A DNA stretch of 64,000 nt, from positions 27,538-91,537 of the forward strand of contig JADGNE010000064.1 in the NCBI GenBank assembly GCA_015234425.1, given 5' to 3'. This document shows positions 42,701 through 51,742 of the stretch, piece after piece. How positions within the stretch are numbered: position 1 is the stretch's first letter; each line of letters opens with the position of its first letter. Below the pieces are notes generated by a model. The model made no database searches. It was not told the DNA's origin and was given only the letters and a program-made list of their open reading frames with translations. Position numbers and translations under genes: made by a program. This DNA is from Devosia sp. (GTDB lineage Bacteria > Pseudomonadota > Alphaproteobacteria > Rhizobiales > Devosiaceae).

Positions 42701-43965
42701 AACGGGCGGCCGCCGTCGGCATTGACCTCGGAACATCAGGCATTCGCGCAGCGGCGATCGATGACGACGGACGCTCCCTTGGCTTAGGCGCCTACGGGTT
42801 TACCGGGGCGGAGGCCGCGCGGGATCCCAGCCAATGGATCGCGGGCGTTGAAAGCTGTTTTGTCCAATTGCGGGCAGAAGTGGACCTCTCCGGCGCCATC
42901 GCGGTTTCTGTAGACGGGACATCAGGCACGGTCTTGGCGCTGGACCACAGCGGCGCCCCAATCGAGCCGGCCGCACTTTACAATGCACCAGTCCCCTCCG
43001 CGGACATCCTTGCGAGCATTGATGAGCACGCGCCGCACTCCAGTCCGGCGCGGGGGGCGAGTTCGCCGCTCGGAAAGGCCATCGATTTTCATCAGCGACT
43101 TTCTCCCGCACGGATTGTGCATCAGGCGGACTGGCTGGCGATGCAGCTCGGGGATGGAACGGCCCTCAGCGACGAGAACAACGCGCTCAAAACCGGATAT
43201 GATCTCGAGAGTGGCAGCTGGCCGGAGTGGATCGCGCGGGCCGGCCTGCCGCTGGACCTGCTGCCGGCGGTGCGTCCTGCGGGAAGCCCCGTGTGCACCA
43301 CCAGCTCCTGGGCGCGGGCGCTCGGCCTGCCGGAAGCGTGCCAGGTCCATGTGGGCACGACGGATGGCTGCGCCTCCTTTCTCGCCACGGGCGCGTCGGA
43401 GATCGGCGACGGCGTGACCGCGCTGGGCTCGTCGCTGGTCCTCAAGCTTTTGTCGGCGAAACGGATCGACGCCCCGCAATTCGGTATCTACAGCCACCGC
43501 GTCAACGGGATGTGGCTGGCGGGGGGCGCGTCCAACACCGGCGGCGCGGTGATCAAGGCGCTGTTGCCGGACGCAGACCTCGATGCGCTGAGCGCTGGGA
43601 TCGACCCGGAGACGCCGACCGGCCTCTCCTACTATCCATTGGCCAGACCGGGGGAGCGCTTTCCGGTCAGCGCTCCCGACCTGCAGCCGAGAGTGTTGCC
43701 ACGCCCTGATGACGATGCGGTCTATTTCCAGGGGTTGCTTGAGGGGATCTCCGATATCGAGGCGCGCGGCTACGATATCCTCGAACAACTGGGCGGCCCA
43801 GCGCTTGCCTCTGTCCGCACCGTGGGCGGCGGCGCGGCGAACCATGCGTGGGAACGCCTCCGCATGAGGAGACTGGGCGTACCCTTTCTGCCAGCACAGT
43901 CGGTAGAGGCCGCTGTCGGCGTGGCGCGTCTGGCACTCGGGAGGGCGCATCATGGCCAAGCTTGA
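42697..43965 (+). CDS. FGGY-family carbohydrate kinase (second in the locus)
   Basis: A 422-residue kinase: VGIDLGTSGIRAAAID at the start, SVDGTSGTVLAL, the catalytic Asp in VGTTDGCASFLATG, and RTVGGGAANHAWERLR near the end. It is distant from the kinase at 39319. Overlaps the aldolase gene by four bases and the HAD gene by 14 bases, so the three are one translation unit. It may phosphorylate a different sugar, or the product released by the aldolase. Confidence 0.87.
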   Translation: MKRAAAVGIDLGTSGIRAAAIDDDGRSLGLGAYGFTGAEAARDPSQWIAGVESCFVQLRAEVDLSGAIAVSVDGTSGTVLALDHSGAPIEPAALYNAPVPSADILASIDEHAPHSSPARGASSPLGKAIDFHQRLSPARIVHQADWLAMQLGDGTALSDENNALKTGYDLESGSWPEWIARAGLPLDLLPAVRPAGSPVCTTSSWARALGLPEACQVHVGTTDGCASFLATGASEIGDGVTALGSSLVLKLLSAKRIDAPQFGIYSHRVNGMWLAGGASNTGGAVIKALLPDADLDALSAGIDPETPTGLSYYPLARPGERFPVSAPDLQPRVLPRPDDDAVYFQGLLEGISDIEARGYDILEQLGGPALASVRTVGGGAANHAWERLRMRRLGVPFLPAQSVEAAVGVARLALGRAHHGQA

Positions 43966-44821
43966 GCCAATTGTCTCGCTGCAGCAAATTGCCGAGGCTT
44001 ACGAGTTCTTTTTCGTCGATCAGTTCGGCGTGCTGCTGGATGGCGCCATTCCATACGCCGGCGCCATCGAGGCCCTCAACTATCTCAAATCGCGCGGAAA
44101 AACCGTCATCATCCTCTCCAACTCAGGACGCGCGGGCGATTACAACGGCAGGCGGCTCGCCAAGCTCGGCATCGGGCCCGATCTCTATGATCATCTCGTC
44201 ACTTCCGGGGACGTCGCCTTCGAATTGGTCAGAAGCGGCGGATTTGGCATGCCCCTCGCGGCGGCGACCTGCCTCACCATTTCGAGCGGCGATGACACCA
44301 ATCTGGCTGACCGCCTGCAGCTTGAGAGCGTGCCTGCGAGCGAGGTCGCCGACCTCATTGTCATCTCAGGCAGCGAGGCCGACAAGATATCGCTCGTCGC
44401 CTACCGGGAACTATTGCGGCCCGCGGCGGCCCGGGGTGTCCCGGCCATCTGCACCAATCCAGACATGGAAATGCTCACCGGTGACGGAACAGCGCCTGGA
44501 GCGGGTGCCATTGCACGGGTCTACGAGGAATTGGGGGGTACTGTCCGCTGGATCGGCAAGCCTTTCAACGACATCTACGCGCACGCCTTTCAGCTCTGCG
44601 GCACGCCAGCGAAGGATAACGTCGTTGCGATCGGCGACAGCATCGAACACGACATCGCCGGCGCCACCCAATTCGGCATCGCTGCGGCGCTGGTCCGAAC
44701 CGGGATCCATTCCGGCCTGCCCGATCCTGAGCTGGCGGAGATGCTCGAAACAGGCGGCCCATTCCGGCCGATGATCCTGCCCGCGTTTACTCTCGACGAG
44801 GTGCCAGACGCGAACAAGTGA
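43952..44821 (+). CDS. HAD-superfamily sugar phosphatase (NagD-like, TIGR01459-type)
   Basis: A 289-residue class IIA HAD phosphatase. Motif I is FVDQFGVLLDG, where the usual first Asp of DxD is kept but the third position is Phe-Gly as in the TIGR01459 group; motif II is ILSNSGRAGD, and motif IV is AIGDSIEHDIAGA. It overlaps the kinase gene upstream by 14 bases. It would dephosphorylate a sugar phosphate, perhaps to relieve accumulation of pathway intermediates. Confidence 0.85.
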   Translation: MAKLEPIVSLQQIAEAYEFFFVDQFGVLLDGAIPYAGAIEALNYLKSRGKTVIILSNSGRAGDYNGRRLAKLGIGPDLYDHLVTSGDVAFELVRSGGFGMPLAAATCLTISSGDDTNLADRLQLESVPASEVADLIVISGSEADKISLVAYRELLRPAAARGVPAICTNPDMEMLTGDGTAPGAGAIARVYEELGGTVRWIGKPFNDIYAHAFQLCGTPAKDNVVAIGDSIEHDIAGATQFGIAAALVRTGIHSGLPDPELAEMLETGGPFRPMILPAFTLDEVPDANK

Positions 44822-44911
44822 AGCGGGCAGTTACTGTTGCGCTTCGGGAGAGCATCACAGGCGCGAAAAAACCTGCTAGTCTTGATGCGGTATATCCTTG
44901 GGACGAGGGCT

Positions 44912-45124
44912 ATGCAGTTCCAAATAGTGGCGGCGGCTTACGATGCGGCGCGTCAATATCTGCACTATACGGTGAGCGGGAAGAAGGGCGCGCGCTCCTT
45001 CACCATTTCCTCGAAGGTAAAGTGTCTCAAAAATCCGGAGACACCGGAACGCCTGCACATGGTCGTTCTCCTCGCCATCACGGACCATTTCAATCACCCC
45101 AGCCCGTCAGGTCATCCCTGGTAA
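44912..45124 (+). CDS. Possible small protein, hypothetical
   Basis: A 70-residue frame starting MQFQIVAAAYDAARQYLHYTV and ending near HFNHPSPSGHPW, with GACGAGG just upstream of the ATG. The N-terminal half looks protein-like and basic (SGKKGARSFTI), but there is no recognised family. It may be spurious; codon bias similar to neighbours is the only support. Confidence 0.35.
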   Translation: MQFQIVAAAYDAARQYLHYTVSGKKGARSFTISSKVKCLKNPETPERLHMVVLLAITDHFNHPSPSGHPW

Positions 45125-45359
45125 GCCGCTTGGGCGCGCCTCCGTGCTGGAAGTGCCGTATTGTCGCACAAGCTTCATGACGCCTGAGATCAGCGGATAT
45201 CGCGCTTGCGGCGCCGGGCCGCGACATGATCAAATCGGCGACAGACATTTCGGATTCGGATCGTCCCGCCCAGGAGTCTTTCCTGTGGGCCAGCAGTCTG
45301 CCTTCCTCGGACGGATTGACGCGCCGTGCGGGGTCCACGCAGCAGACTGGCAACATCAT
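45125..45359. other. Non-coding stretch upstream of the DadA-like gene
   Basis: With the weakly supported small ORF before it, this makes about 540 bases without a firm gene (44822-45359). It should contain the promoter of the oxidoreductase gene. A short GCGGC/GCCGC hairpin lies near 45208. No RNA gene or regulator site is recognisable. Confidence 0.4.
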
Positions 45360-46550
45360 ATGACTGAGATCATCGTTTTGGGCGCCGGCATGGTCGGCGT
45401 TTCGACCGCCTTGGCGCTGCAGGCCAAGGGCCATTCGGTGACGCTGCTGGACCGGCGCGGGCCGGGCGAAGAAACCAGTTATGGCAATGCCGGGATGATC
45501 CAGGCTGAGGCTGTCGAGCCCTATCCACTGCCGCTCGACGTCAAGACGCTCTGGTCGATCGCCACCGGGCGCACCAATGATGTGGTCTGGCGGTTCAAGG
45601 ATCTGCCCAGCTGGCTGGTGCCGCTGCTGGGCTATGCGCGCAGCTCTCTGCCGACGGGATACAAGGCCAATATCGCGCCGGTGTGGTCGAAGATGATCCT
45701 CAGCGCGACCGATGATCATGCGCCCCTGATCGCCGCATCGGGCGCCGAGGCGATCATCTCGCGGCGCGGATATCGCAAGGCGTATCGGACCGAGGAGGGC
45801 CTTGCCAAAGCCGTGGCCGCGGCGGAGCGCTATCGTGCCCAGTATGGCGTTCCCTCAACGGTCATGACGGGCAGCGAGCTGTCCCAAGCCGAGCCGAACC
45901 TCAAAACCCAACTGGCCGGCGCCGTTCACTGGACGGGATCGTGGTTCTGCGAGGACCCGGGCGGCCTCGTGCGGCGCTATGCGGATCTCTTCATGGCGCG
46001 CGGCGGCTCAATGGTGCTGGGCGATGCCATGAGCCTTGAGCGCGCGGGCGCCGGGTGGAAAGTGCAATCGAATAACGGCCCGCTGACGGCCGGGCGCGTG
46101 GTCGTCTGCCTGGGACCGTGGTCACCTGCGCTGTTGGCGCGTTTCGGCCATGCCATCCCGATGGTGCTCAAGCGCGGCTACCACCGCCACTTCCAGATTG
46201 AGAACGGCCCGGACCTGCCGCTTTATGACGTCGAGACGGGGACCTTCCTGTCGCCGATGCGCCGGGGGCTGCGGGTTCTGACCGGCGCCGAACTGACCAC
46301 ACTCGACGGCCCGCCCAGCATGCGGCAGATGGATCGGTCGACAGCAGCGGCCCGCGAATTGTTTGCACTGGGTGAGCCGGTGGAAGCCGATGCCTGGCGC
46401 GGCACACGGCCGTTCCTGCCCGGCATGCTGCCCATGATCGGCCCATCGGACAAGAACCCCGGCATGTGGTTCAACTTCGGCCACGGCCATCAGGGCTTTA
46501 CGCTTGGGCCCACCAGCGCCCGCATCCTCGCTGCGCAAATGGTCCGATAG
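45360..46550 (+). CDS. FAD-dependent D-amino-acid dehydrogenase-like oxidoreductase (DadA family)
   Basis: A 396-residue flavoprotein. The FAD-binding motif VLGAGMVGVSTALAL begins at residue 6, ETSYGNAGMI follows as in DadA, and the C-terminal part has TRPFLPGMLPMIGPS and FGHGHQGFTLGPTSA. It oxidises a D-amino acid or similar amine to a keto acid, passing electrons to the membrane. A longer frame from 45144 has no ribosome site and unrelated sequence; the ATG at 45360 begins right at the FAD domain, though its ribosome site is weak. Convergent with an exporter gene. Confidence 0.85.
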   Translation: MTEIIVLGAGMVGVSTALALQAKGHSVTLLDRRGPGEETSYGNAGMIQAEAVEPYPLPLDVKTLWSIATGRTNDVVWRFKDLPSWLVPLLGYARSSLPTGYKANIAPVWSKMILSATDDHAPLIAASGAEAIISRRGYRKAYRTEEGLAKAVAAAERYRAQYGVPSTVMTGSELSQAEPNLKTQLAGAVHWTGSWFCEDPGGLVRRYADLFMARGGSMVLGDAMSLERAGAGWKVQSNNGPLTAGRVVVCLGPWSPALLARFGHAIPMVLKRGYHRHFQIENGPDLPLYDVETGTFLSPMRRGLRVLTGAELTTLDGPPSMRQMDRSTAAARELFALGEPVEADAWRGTRPFLPGMLPMIGPSDKNPGMWFNFGHGHQGFTLGPTSARILAAQMVR

Positions 46551-46557
46551 GCCGGCG

Positions 46558-47466
46558 TCAGCCCGCCTCTGCGGGCGCGACTTCAACTTTCGGCTGGCGG
46601 CGAAACAACATGTCCTTTGCCGCCACGACGGCACCAAGCGTGATCAGCACGCAGGCGATGACGATGATCATGCTGAATTCGGCATAGCCGGAAACGATCA
46701 GCAGCAAGGTCGAGAGCAGCGGCGCGAGGTAGGATGCGGCGCCGAGGATCTGGATGTCCCCCTGCTTGACGCCGATGTCCCAGACGTAAAAGGCGAGCCC
46801 CACCGGCGCGAGGCCGAGACTAACGATCGCCGCCCACTGCCAGGGCGAACTCGGCCAGACCGTCGTTTCGAGCGCCAGATGGGACAGCCATGCCAGCAGC
46901 GCCACGACGAGGCAAAAGCCGGCGATGGCTTCGCTCGGCACCTTGGCCATGCGGCGCGAGAGAATGGAGTAGCTCGACCAGGCGTAAGCTGCGAACAGCG
47001 CGGCGGCATAGCCCAGCGCATATTGTCCATCGAGAACGAGGCCCTGCCCCCGCGTCACCACGAGACCCGCGCCGCCCAGGGCCAGAATACACCCGGCGAT
47101 GTGGTTCCAGCGCAGCTTTTCGCCGGGCAGCATGGCCGACATCACCACGATCAGCACCGGCCAGAAATAATTGATCAGGCTGGCTTCGACCGGCGGCGCA
47201 TTCTTGAGGGCAAAGAAATAGGCGAAGTGGTAGCCCGCGAGCCCAATAACCCCGACCAGCCACACCGAGAGCGGCTGGCGCATGGCCTTTATCGCGCCGG
47301 GCCGCACGACCATCAGGCAAAGACCGCCAATGCCGAAGGTAATGGCTGTCAACTGTAGCGAGGGCATGTCCCCGCTCGCCGCCGTCAGCGTCGCCAAAAG
47401 CGACCAGAGCAGCACGGCCAAAAAGCCAATAAGGGTTGCGGCGGAACGGGAAAGGGCGCGGGACAT
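46558..47466 (-). CDS. DMT/EamA-family transporter, YddG-like amino-acid exporter
   Basis: A 302-residue membrane protein with ten hydrophobic segments in two EamA repeats. The start TLIGFLAVLLWSLLATLTAAS and the motifs FALKNAPPVEASLINYFWPV and LLIVVMSAMLPGEKL are similar to the YddG aromatic amino-acid exporter group. It lies eight bases from the convergent DadA-like gene, and both point to amino-acid turnover. Confidence 0.82.
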   Translation of the reverse strand: MSRALSRSAATLIGFLAVLLWSLLATLTAASGDMPSLQLTAITFGIGGLCLMVVRPGAIKAMRQPLSVWLVGVIGLAGYHFAYFFALKNAPPVEASLINYFWPVLIVVMSAMLPGEKLRWNHIAGCILALGGAGLVVTRGQGLVLDGQYALGYAAALFAAYAWSSYSILSRRMAKVPSEAIAGFCLVVALLAWLSHLALETTVWPSSPWQWAAIVSLGLAPVGLAFYVWDIGVKQGDIQILGAASYLAPLLSTLLLIVSGYAEFSMIIVIACVLITLGAVVAAKDMLFRRQPKVEVAPAEAG

Positions 47467-47529
47467 CCCGCAGCTTTATGGGCAAAGCCTCTGGCGGGGA
47501 AGAGCGAAAGCGCCCCTCCCCGTATATCA

Positions 47530-47724
47530 TCAATATTTGGCTGTAGCGTCGCTGGCCGGAAACGTCTCGTCGACGCTCTCGTCGACTTCGTCCCACTTGC
47601 GAGGCGGCTGTTCCTGGGCCTCGCTGCCCGCATCACGAACCTGCACGGGCGCATCCTTGGGGCCGGGCTTCTTGCCGTCCTGCATGGCCGCGGCTTCATC
47701 AGTCTTGCTTGGGGTCTTTGTCAT
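47530..47724 (-). CDS. Small acidic conserved protein with VDETFPASD tail
   Basis: A 64-residue, disordered-looking, hydrophilic protein. The C-terminus WDEVDESVDETFPASDATAKY belongs to a widespread short motif (DE-SFPASDPP) seen at the ends of many small proteobacterial proteins of unknown role. The ATG at 47724 follows a strong GGAGGTGAT; an in-frame ATG at 47742 lies upstream of that site and is less likely. No membrane segment. Confidence 0.65.
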   Translation of the reverse strand: MTKTPSKTDEAAAMQDGKKPGPKDAPVQVRDAGSEAQEQPPRKWDEVDESVDETFPASDATAKY

Positions 47725-47943
47725 CTTCATCACCTCCGACAAGCAAAACGGCGCACCGCCATCGCGGTTGCACCGTTACGCCTCTTGAAAGGATTTTCCG
47801 GGGACCAGGCCCATGGCAGTACGGCGGTTCTGCGCCGACATGCCGGTGAACAACGCGATGCTCATGCTTGCCAAGCCGCGGGTTCTTGCTCACTAGATGG
47901 GCACCTGGAAAATTCGGACTAACTTTTCTACAAACGGGGTGAG

Positions 47944-48936
47944 ATGATGATGAAACTCGTGTTGGGCCGCCGTGGCTTCGTTTCTGTCATGGCTGCAGGC
48001 GTGGCACTGGCCATGTCGGGCACCGCCATCGCGCAGGAAGCGTTGAAGGTCGCCGCAATCTGGACCGTGCCGGTCGAGCAGCAGTGGGCAAGCCGCCTGC
48101 ACAATGCGCTCGTGGCCGCCGATGCCGCTGGCACCATTGAGTATGTCTATTCCGAGAACATCTCCAACACCGACTACGAGCGCGTGATGCGCGAGTATTC
48201 CGAGCAGGGCAACAAGCTGATCATTGGCGAGGCCTTCGGTGTCGAGCAGCCCTCGCGCGCTGTCGCCGAAGAATATCCCGAAATCATGTACCTGATGGGC
48301 TCGTCGCTGCCGCCGGTGGAGCCGAACTACGCCACCTTCGACAATTTCATCCAGGAGCCGAGCTACCTCACCGGCATGATCGCTGGCCTCAAGACCGAGA
48401 CCAACCAGATCGGCATGATCGGTGGCTACGCCATTCCGGAAGTGAACCGCCTGATGAACGCCTTCATGGATGGCGCTCTTGCGGTCAATCCGGACGTAAA
48501 GTTCTCGGTGAGCTTCATCAACTCCTGGTACGATCCCCCGAAGGCCAAGGAATCCGCCTTCGCCATGATCGATGCGGGGGCCGACATTCTCTATGCCGAG
48601 CGTTTTGGCGTGTCTGACGCTGCCAAGGAGCGCGGTATCCTCGCCATCGGCAATGTGATCGACACCGCTGCTGACTATCCGGGCACCATTCTGGCGTCCG
48701 CGCTGTGGCACGGTGAGCCGATGATCAACAAGGCGATCGAAGACGTTGCGGGCGGCACGTTCACCGCGTCCGACTACGGCATCTATGCCTTCATGGGTCA
48801 CGGTGGCTCGAGCCTCGTCGTCGACGAAGCCCTCGCCGGCGCAGACGCCGTTGCCGCTGCCAAGGCAAAGGAAGCCGAGATCCTGGCTGGCACGTTCACT
48901 GTCGAAATCAACGACAACGAACCCAAGTCCAACTAA
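47944..48936 (+). CDS. BMP-family ABC transporter substrate-binding protein (nucleoside/nucleobase type)
   Basis: A 330-residue binding protein of the BMP/PnrA family. The signal peptide ends near SGTAIAQ; the mature domain shows KVAAIWTVPVEQQW, FDNFIQEPSYLTGMIAG, IGMIGGYAIPEVNR and DAGADILYAERFG. GGGGTGAG lies just before the ATG. It binds a nucleoside, nucleobase or related compound in the periplasm for the double-ATPase importer downstream. The deaminase-like gene at the end of the operon supports a purine/pyrimidine ligand. Confidence 0.88.
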   Translation: MMMKLVLGRRGFVSVMAAGVALAMSGTAIAQEALKVAAIWTVPVEQQWASRLHNALVAADAAGTIEYVYSENISNTDYERVMREYSEQGNKLIIGEAFGVEQPSRAVAEEYPEIMYLMGSSLPPVEPNYATFDNFIQEPSYLTGMIAGLKTETNQIGMIGGYAIPEVNRLMNAFMDGALAVNPDVKFSVSFINSWYDPPKAKESAFAMIDAGADILYAERFGVSDAAKERGILAIGNVIDTAADYPGTILASALWHGEPMINKAIEDVAGGTFTASDYGIYAFMGHGGSSLVVDEALAGADAVAAAKAKEAEILAGTFTVEINDNEPKSN

Positions 48937-48947
48937 GACGGACACTC

Positions 48948-48968
48948 GGGAGCCGGACCACGGCTCCC
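48948..48968 (+). other. Intercistronic hairpin 1 after the BMP gene
   Basis: GGGAGCC (48948-48954) pairs with GGCTCCC (48962-48968), loop of seven bases. It is 12 bases after the binding-protein stop. No U-tract. Confidence 0.55.
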
Positions 48969-48977
48969 CTCCTCATT

Positions 48978-49002
48978 GCTCCTTCCCGCATAGGGGAGGA
49001 GC
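48978..49002 (+). other. Intercistronic hairpin 2 after the BMP gene
   Basis: GCTCCTTCCC (48978-48987) pairs with GGGGAGGAGC (48993-49002), ten base pairs with one G-U and a five-base loop. Together with hairpin 1 it probably protects the binding-protein message from 3' decay and reduces transcription into the ATPase gene. Confidence 0.6.
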
Positions 49003-49116
49003 ATAATGCTGTTGGGGTGCACGCTATGACCCATGTGGTTCTGCCCCTATAACGGATTGTCTTGATAGGGTGACTGACGTCGCATCTATCTCCCTTTCGC
49101 CAAACGGAAGCGACCG

Positions 49117-50670
49117 ATGACCGACCAGCCATCATCCGCCCCCCTGCTCTCCCTTGAGCATATCACCAAACGTTTCGGCCCCTTGGTCGCCAATGACGAC
49201 ATCTCCCTCACCCTGCACACGGGCGAGATCCTGGCTTTGCTGGGGGAGAATGGCGCGGGCAAGACCACGCTGATGAACATCCTCTTCGGCCATTATGTGC
49301 AGGACGAGGGACAGGTGCGCGTGGCGGTTAATGGCGAGATGGTCACCTTGCCCAGCGGCTCGCCCGGTGCAGCGCTCAATGCCGGCGTCGGCATGGTGCA
49401 CCAGCATTTCACCTTGGCGGAGAACCTCTCGGGCCTCGCCAATATTCGTCTCGGCACGGAGAAGCTCCTGTCCTTCGGCCGCGCCTCGGCAGCGCGCAGC
49501 AAGGTCGAAAAGATCATCGCCGAGAGCGGCCTTGATGTTGATCTCGACTGCCGCGTGGCCGATCTCACCGTGGGCGAGAAGCAGCGCATCGAAATTCTCA
49601 AAGCGCTCTATCGCGATGCGCGGGTGCTCATTCTCGACGAACCGACGGCAGTGCTGACGCCGCAGGAGGCGGATGGCCTCTTCACCGTGCTACGCAGGCT
49701 GGCCGCCAATGGGCTCGGCGTTATTTTCATCTCCCACAAGCTGGGGGAAGTGCTGGCTATTTCCAACCGCATCCTCGTGCTGCGTGGCGGCAAGAAGGCG
49801 GGCGAATTGGACGCCGCCAAAGCCGACCGCCGCGCCATTGCCGATCTCATGGTCGGCAAGGCCGTTGCCGAGATCAAGCGCACACCCGCCACGCCGGGCG
49901 AGGCGCTTGTGCACTTTGAGGGCGTCGGCCTGCGCGAAGGTGCCGGCAAGCAGGCCCTCACCGATGTCAATTTCGTCCTGCGCCGGGGCGAGATCGTCGG
50001 CCTCGCCGGGGTTTCGGGCAATGGACAATCGGGAATCGCAGCGCTGATTTCCGGCCTCGCCGTGCCCACCGAAGGCGCGCTGAAGCTTTATGGCGAACCC
50101 GTGCACACCGCCGATCCGCGCGCGCTCGTCGCAGCCGGCGTGGCCCGCATGCCCGAAGATCGCCAGCATGACGGCGTGGTCGGCACGATGAGTGTTGCGG
50201 ACAATATTGCCATTGAGGATGTGCGAAGCCCCGAATTTTCTCGGGCCGGCTGGCTCAACCGCGACGCCATGCGCGCCCGCGCCGAAAGCGCCATCGCCGC
50301 CTATGACGTGCGCTGCCCCGGTCCGGAAGCCGAGGCACGGCTCCTTTCCGGTGGTAATGTGCAAAAGCTCATTCTGGCGCGCGTGCTCGAACGCGAACCG
50401 AAGGTGATCCTCGCCAATCAGCCGACGCGCGGCCTCGATGTCGGAGCGCAGGCCGAAGTGCACCGCCGCATCATCGCCGCCCGCGATCGTGGCGCGGCCG
50501 TCCTCGTCATTTCCGAAGACCTCGACGAGCTCTTTGCGCTCGCCGACCGGTTCCTCGTCGTGCACGCCGGCATGGTCACCGATGCCGGCCCATCGGAAAA
50601 CCTCGACCGTGGCACGATCGGCCTGTTGATGGCCGGACAGCATGTTCAGACTGCAGGGGTTGCATCATGA
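49117..50670 (+). CDS. Nucleoside-type ABC transporter ATP-binding protein, two ATPase domains (YufO/RbsA-like)
   Basis: A 517-residue fused ATPase. Domain 1 has GENGAGKTT, signature LTVGEKQRIEILKAL and LILDEPTAVLTPQE. Domain 2 has GVSGNGQSG, signature LSGGNVQKLILARVL and ILANQPTRGLDVGAQ, with Asn where Walker B usually has Asp. It overlaps the permease gene by four bases. Confidence 0.9.
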   Translation: MTDQPSSAPLLSLEHITKRFGPLVANDDISLTLHTGEILALLGENGAGKTTLMNILFGHYVQDEGQVRVAVNGEMVTLPSGSPGAALNAGVGMVHQHFTLAENLSGLANIRLGTEKLLSFGRASAARSKVEKIIAESGLDVDLDCRVADLTVGEKQRIEILKALYRDARVLILDEPTAVLTPQEADGLFTVLRRLAANGLGVIFISHKLGEVLAISNRILVLRGGKKAGELDAAKADRRAIADLMVGKAVAEIKRTPATPGEALVHFEGVGLREGAGKQALTDVNFVLRRGEIVGLAGVSGNGQSGIAALISGLAVPTEGALKLYGEPVHTADPRALVAAGVARMPEDRQHDGVVGTMSVADNIAIEDVRSPEFSRAGWLNRDAMRARAESAIAAYDVRCPGPEAEARLLSGGNVQKLILARVLEREPKVILANQPTRGLDVGAQAEVHRRIIAARDRGAAVLVISEDLDELFALADRFLVVHAGMVTDAGPSENLDRGTIGLLMAGQHVQTAGVAS

Positions 50671-51740
50671 GTTTTCGTCTCGAACCCCGAACCGACGCCA
50701 GTATCGGCCTCAAGCTGGCCGTATCGCTTGGCGCTGGTATCGTCGCGCTGCTGCTGGTCGCGATTCCCGTGCTCTTCGCCGGCGGCTCGCCGCTCACCGC
50801 TTATGGATTGATGATCCAGGGGGCCTTCGGCTCCACCTTTGCGCTGAGCGAGACGCTCAACCGCGCCACCCCGCTCATTCTGACCGGCCTTGCCGCCGCG
50901 GTCGCCTTCCGCGCCAAGCTCTGGAATATCGGCGCCGAGGGCCAGCTTTATATCGGTGCGCTCGCCGCCGTTCTGGTGGGCAGCAGCATGGTGCAGATGC
51001 CACCCGCAATCGCCATTCCGGCTGTGATGATCGCTGGCTTCGTCGCAGGCGGGTTAATGATGGTGGTCCCCACCATCTTCAAGCAGAAGTTTGGCGCGGA
51101 CGAGGTGGTCATCACCCTGCTGCTCAACTTCATCATCATCCTCTTCATCCAGATGCTGATCGAAGGCCCGATCAAGGACCCGCTGGCCATGGGCTGGCCG
51201 CAATCGGTGCCGATCGCCGCCGAAGCCAAGCTGCCAAAACTCCTGCCGCGCCTGCGCATGCATTGGGGCCTGATCGTGGGCGTTGTCGCCGCGATCGCAC
51301 TCTGGATCGTTGTGCGCAAGACAGTGCTCGGGTTTGAAATCCGCGCCGTGGGCGAGAACAAGGCGGCGGCCCGTTTTGCCGGTATCCCGGTCAATGCCAC
51401 CATGCTCAAGGTGGCGCTGATCTCCGGCGGCCTCGCGGGTCTTGCCGGTGTCAGCGAAGTGGCAGGCGTAAAGGGCTATCTCTCGGCTGATCTGTCGCCG
51501 GGCTTTGGCTATTCGGGCATTGTCGTGGCCATGCTCGCGGGGCTTTCGCCCATCGGAACGGTCATTGCCGCCGTGTTCGTGGCGGCTGTGTTCGTCGGCG
51601 CCGACTCCATGAGCCGCGCCACAGGCATTTCCAACTATATTGCGGACCTTGTGGTGGCCCTGTCGCTGCTCTGCGTGCTGGTCGGCAGCTTCTTCCTGCG
51701 CTTCCGCCTGCGCTACGAAAACAAGAGCGTGGAGGCCTGA
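50667..51740 (+). CDS. Nucleoside-type ABC transporter permease (YufP-like)
   Basis: A 357-residue membrane protein with eight to ten hydrophobic segments and the family loop TLILTGLAAAVAFRAKLWNIGAEGQ-like region around residues 70-95. Motifs GENKAAARFAGIPVNATML and GFGYSGIVVAMLAGLSPIG match YufP/RbsC-type permeases. It pairs with the permease that starts two bases after its stop. Confidence 0.88.
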   Translation: MSFRLEPRTDASIGLKLAVSLGAGIVALLLVAIPVLFAGGSPLTAYGLMIQGAFGSTFALSETLNRATPLILTGLAAAVAFRAKLWNIGAEGQLYIGALAAVLVGSSMVQMPPAIAIPAVMIAGFVAGGLMMVVPTIFKQKFGADEVVITLLLNFIIILFIQMLIEGPIKDPLAMGWPQSVPIAAEAKLPKLLPRLRMHWGLIVGVVAAIALWIVVRKTVLGFEIRAVGENKAAARFAGIPVNATMLKVALISGGLAGLAGVSEVAGVKGYLSADLSPGFGYSGIVVAMLAGLSPIGTVIAAVFVAAVFVGADSMSRATGISNYIADLVVALSLLCVLVGSFFLRFRLRYENKSVEA

Positions 51741-51742
51741 GC

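Noticed and set aside
47743-47943. Possible purine riboswitch upstream of the BMP importer
   Set aside because: I could not find the conserved three-way-junction pattern or paired loops, and such riboswitches are rare in this group.
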